A stretch of DNA of 11,591 nucleotides from NCBI GenBank assembly GCA_034696485.1, contig JAQIWT010001269.1, positions 1 to 11,591 on the forward strand. The letters run 5' to 3'. This document shows positions 8,972 through 11,591 of this stretch, piece by piece. The notes beneath the pieces were generated by a model. It was not told the DNA's origin. It did not search any database and saw nothing but the letters and a program-made list of their open reading frames with translations. Positions within the stretch are counted from its first letter, which is position 1; each line of letters begins with the position of its first letter. The stretch is from Isohypsibius dastychi. Its lineage: Eukaryota; Tardigrada; Eutardigrada; Parachela; Isohypsibiidae. Made by a program: the position numbers and the translations under genes.

Positions 8972-9730
8972 TTTGCCATTGGAGCAGCTTTCTTTTCAAT
9001 CGAATTTGGGCTTTCGTGGAAAAGCCGCGTACGCCACAAAATTGTAGAACACTGTTTTGTGTTTGTATCAAATTAGTGACATTAAAGCGTGAAACTTGCT
9101 TCCGTCCTACAACTCCCATTGAAACGGTGTTTATTTTGTACCTGAAAATACGGTGACCTTTCGTGTTCGATTTCGGTTTTGGCCTGGCATGCTTCGAATC
9201 GATGCGCAATGGATTATTCAGCTCACATCTGCGTGCTAACCAATTTGTTTGTGCTTTTCATTTATTGTAGCTAAATTTTCGCTATAAATTGTATTCACTT
9301 CTGTTTCCAGGACGTCTGGCTCGAGGTGATACCACTGAAGGGAGCAGCTGTGGTGATAAGGCAGTACTGTTTGGGAATTGATTATCGATCCATTCCTAAC
9401 GGCGTAAGCTGCCAGCTTCAAAACGGGCAAAAAAGGCAGACCGGGCTTCCAGCATTCATTTATCGCTTGTCAATTGGAGAATGTCATTCTAAGCAGACAT
9501 GCGTGGTTTCCCAGCTGCATCCCTGGACGTCAAAGCTGTCTCACGTTTCCTGCTGTATTTAAACTTGCGATCTGCGTTTTTTTCCGTTGCAGCCCTTTCC
9601 ATTGTTCCCGCGGTTAATTGCTGCAGCTAAATCACACTATTTCGTTGTTGGATAACCGGATGCCGTTTTTCTGCCCATCAAGTGGTGTCGTTTCTAGAAA
9701 CAACGACTTTAAATAAAACGCCGTTACATA
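8972..9730. other. Intergenic spacer between PIH1D1 and the coiled-coil gene
   Basis: 759 bp between the PIH1D1 stop and the next ATG, T-rich on the plus strand like the introns around it. It contains one exon-like stretch: acceptor CTGTTTCCAG at 9301-9310, then 83 open codons to a TAA at 9560-9562 (see findings). Close to the next gene, TTTCTAG ending at 9697 is a possible cis- or trans-splice acceptor for a leader, about 33 nt before its ATG. I see no RNA gene here. Confidence 0.5.
9081..9086 (+). terminator. Candidate PIH1D1 polyadenylation signal (ATTAAA)
   Basis: ATTAAA lies about 110 nt after the PIH1D1 stop codon, the best-placed signal for the short transcript. A canonical AATAAA also occurs at 9712-9717, only 13 nt before the next ATG, so it would suit a longer PIH1D1 transcript that uses the 9311-9562 exon. 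This is a motif match only. Confidence 0.3.
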
Positions 9731-11591
9731 ATGGATGTTTCGAAAGCGTCTAGCCGACACGCGGATATTTCATCTGGAAAACCGGGAGATGCAGCTTCGA
9801 GCTCGTCTGTGCAAGGAAGAAGTACTTTCAGCTTGCGGCCTTCACCGGGTCCATCCATTGCTAGTACCTCTGCCATTCCGGAACTGCATCCTGCGGCATC
9901 GAAAGCGTTTTCGGCCAAGTCAAAAACTATGGGATCCATTGCAACTCGAGATACGGATGACGGAGATGCACCGGTGAGAATTTTTTTGAAATGCTATTGA
10001 TTTTATTTTATTTTTGTGTGTAGAAGTTTTGCATTAAGTACGCCGATTTAGAATCGTATATGTATGTCGTGTACCTGTGCTCGAATTCAGATTTCATACT
10101 GTAAACCACTAGGGATGATGGAATATCTTACATATTATAATAAATCATATCATGTATTTATATGATAACAGATAGTACATAACATAAACCATATAAATTG
10201 TAGTAAGATACACTATAAACAATATAATTTAGCAACATGTATTTATTTATTTCAATGTTTAATGATATCGTCTTTATTTGTGACAGCAAGAAGTGTGTGT
10301 AGACTAGAGTTATTGTGAAACCATGCTTCTGAACTATTTAGTTACCAATTATCTACGTCGCTTTTCTTTATGGCTTAACTGAAACCAGCCGGTTTAAAAT
10401 CATGTTCGGTTTTTTCAGATCAGAGATTACTCACTTCGACAATCAGCGACAAATGGCAATGTAAGAGAATCCGCACCGGAAGTTACCGTTCGCAATGTGG
10501 TTCCAGTGAAGTTCAGCGTGGGAGCAAGCACTAATGGCGTTTTTTCCGGTGACCGTGACGGTCATGGAATCGAATCTCGCCTGCATGGCCGTATAGAAGA
10601 GGTCATGTACGAAAGGGACAGTTATCAAGAACTTTTGCGGGATGCTGTTGCTAAAATATTTGAATTAGAAACTCGTCTCAAAGTGGAAGAGTCTCACCCG
10701 GAAGTTGAATTACTGCAGGAAAAAGCGATCGAAATTTATAGGAGGTCAAAGACCACGATGGCTGCTATGAGTGCGGATATTGCTGACTTGAAATTACTTT
10801 ATCGAACGGAGAAGCATGGACGGGATAGCATGCGGCTTCAACTGGTGTCTGCGCAGAAGGAACTGGAGCTTGCGAAAACGACGCTGAAAATTCAGGAGAA
10901 TACGTTAAATGAATCGGAAATGACGATTCGTAAACTAACCGATGAGTGAGTTGAACGAAAATTTTGAATAACGAAGTTTTTTGCAAATACTGCAGATCAT
11001 AATTCATAATGTATGTCATTGTTATTTGAATTTTTTGATTTAGAATTTGTTATTTGAATTTTTTGATTTAGAATTTGCCACTGAATCAAAACCCCTGATT
11101 TAATTGGTTAATTTAAATATAAAAATACATGATCAGTCGTTTAAGAAAGTACTTCGAATATGGTTTATGTAACATAAATATGTCTTGTTTAGATTCTTGG
11201 GAAATAATATGATTTCACAAACATCTACACAAAAATTTCATAAATATTTCATAAACCTGTATTTTTATGTTCAAAATAAATAATTAGATAAATTGATTTT
11301 TATTCAATAACAAATTCGGCCATAACAACGTGACCTTTCAGGTCATTCGGACTGCAACAAGCATTGGAAACAACTCATGTCACGTTAGGGGCCCTGAAAC
11401 AAGATCGTTCTGCGAGAATGAAAGACACTCAGGCATCTACAGAACGGAACCTGATTATTTCCCAAAAATGGTATTTCATAATTTTTTGTGATTCGATTTA
11501 CTTTTCTTCTCTTCTCTTCACGGTGTCTTCTATTTAATCTGGATTCTAGTGAGGAACTCGAAAGAAGGAATTCGGAAACCATGGTCAAACT
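9731..11591 (+). CDS. Unrecognised Ser-rich / coiled-coil protein, 5' part only
   Basis: Exons: 9731-9973, 10419-10945, 11342-11470 and 11550 to the window end; junctions are GT-AG and in phase (0, 2, 2). Introns are 445, 396 and 79 nt, the first two much longer than in the neighbouring genes. 313 residues are visible and the 3' end is missing. Residues 1-80 are low-complexity, rich in Ser, Ala and Pro, with no signal peptide. Residues about 82-138 are also likely disordered. From about 139 (RIEEVMYERDSYQELL) to the edge the chain is almost continuously helical, with heptad-like spacing, many Glu/Lys/Arg/Gln and few prolines (RLQLVSAQKELELAKTTLK, EELERRNSETM). This is a long coiled coil. Such proteins are common scaffolds of centrosomes, cytoskeleton and Golgi, but no family signature is visible, so I give no name or function. 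The ATG at 9731 is the first in frame. Confidence 0.78.
10106..10260. repeat. AT-rich low-complexity stretch in intron 1 of the coiled-coil gene
   Basis: Nearly pure A/T with ATA/TAT-type words. It includes an inverted repeat ATCATAT (10144-10150) / ATATGAT (10160-10166) and two copies of ATGTATTTAT. It is the most AT-biased stretch of the window and explains why this intron is longer than most. No coding potential is seen. Confidence 0.6.
11021..11076. repeat. Perfect 28-bp tandem duplication in intron 2
   Basis: Two identical head-to-tail copies, 11021-11048 and 11049-11076, of a unit beginning GTTATTTGAA and ending TAGAATTT. The perfect identity suggests a recent slippage or replication event, so it may vary in copy number between individuals. 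It lies inside an intron and does not affect the protein. A shorter direct repeat (ATTTCATAAA twice) follows near 11236-11256. Confidence 0.9.

Noticed and set aside
1-11591. tRNA, rRNA, spliced-leader RNA, histone stem-loop, CRISPR or transposon ends
   Set aside because: Looked for characteristic boxes, stem-loops, spaced repeats and terminal repeats by eye and found none that hold up.

Overview
This is a eukaryotic, metazoan-type window. Genes are split by many very short spliceosomal introns, mostly 53-76 nt, with GT donors and T-rich acceptors (TTTCAG, TTTTAG, TTGCAG) that lack a separate long pyrimidine tract. This looks like a compact invertebrate genome. I lean towards an early-branching nematode, but species-level placement cannot be proven by reading the sequence. 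There are no operons with ribosome binding sites, tRNA, rRNA, CRISPR or insertion sequences.

Layout, left to right. (1) Positions 1-4450 hold no gene I can support. The plus strand is A- and C-rich there, as if the minus strand were transcribed. (2) Positions 4451-6923 on the minus strand hold a seven-exon Polo-like kinase 4 (PLK4/SAK) gene. It has a kinase domain, a DSG-type degron, a serine-rich linker and a cryptic polo box, but no recognisable third polo box. (3) Positions 6924-7379 are a 456-bp shared promoter between head-to-head genes. (4) Positions 7380-8971 on the plus strand hold a nine-exon PIH1D1 homologue, the phosphopeptide-binding adaptor of the R2TP/HSP90 co-chaperone. (5) Positions 8972-9730 are intergenic, with one unexplained exon-like stretch that could be an alternative last exon of PIH1D1. 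(6) From 9731 to the window end on the plus strand is the 5' part of an unrecognised gene for a Ser-rich, then coiled-coil protein, cut by the window edge. Its first two introns are long and AT-rich; the second carries a perfect 28-bp tandem duplication.

PLK4 licenses centriole duplication. PIH1D1 recruits clients to R2TP/HSP90 for assembly of large complexes. The two share a promoter region and so may be co-expressed; a direct functional link is inference. I do not see a clear previously undescribed system. The most informative observations are the PLK4 domain architecture (degron kept, PB3 absent or only a stub), the possible alternative 3' ends of PIH1D1, and the strand-asymmetric, gene-less left 4.4 kb.
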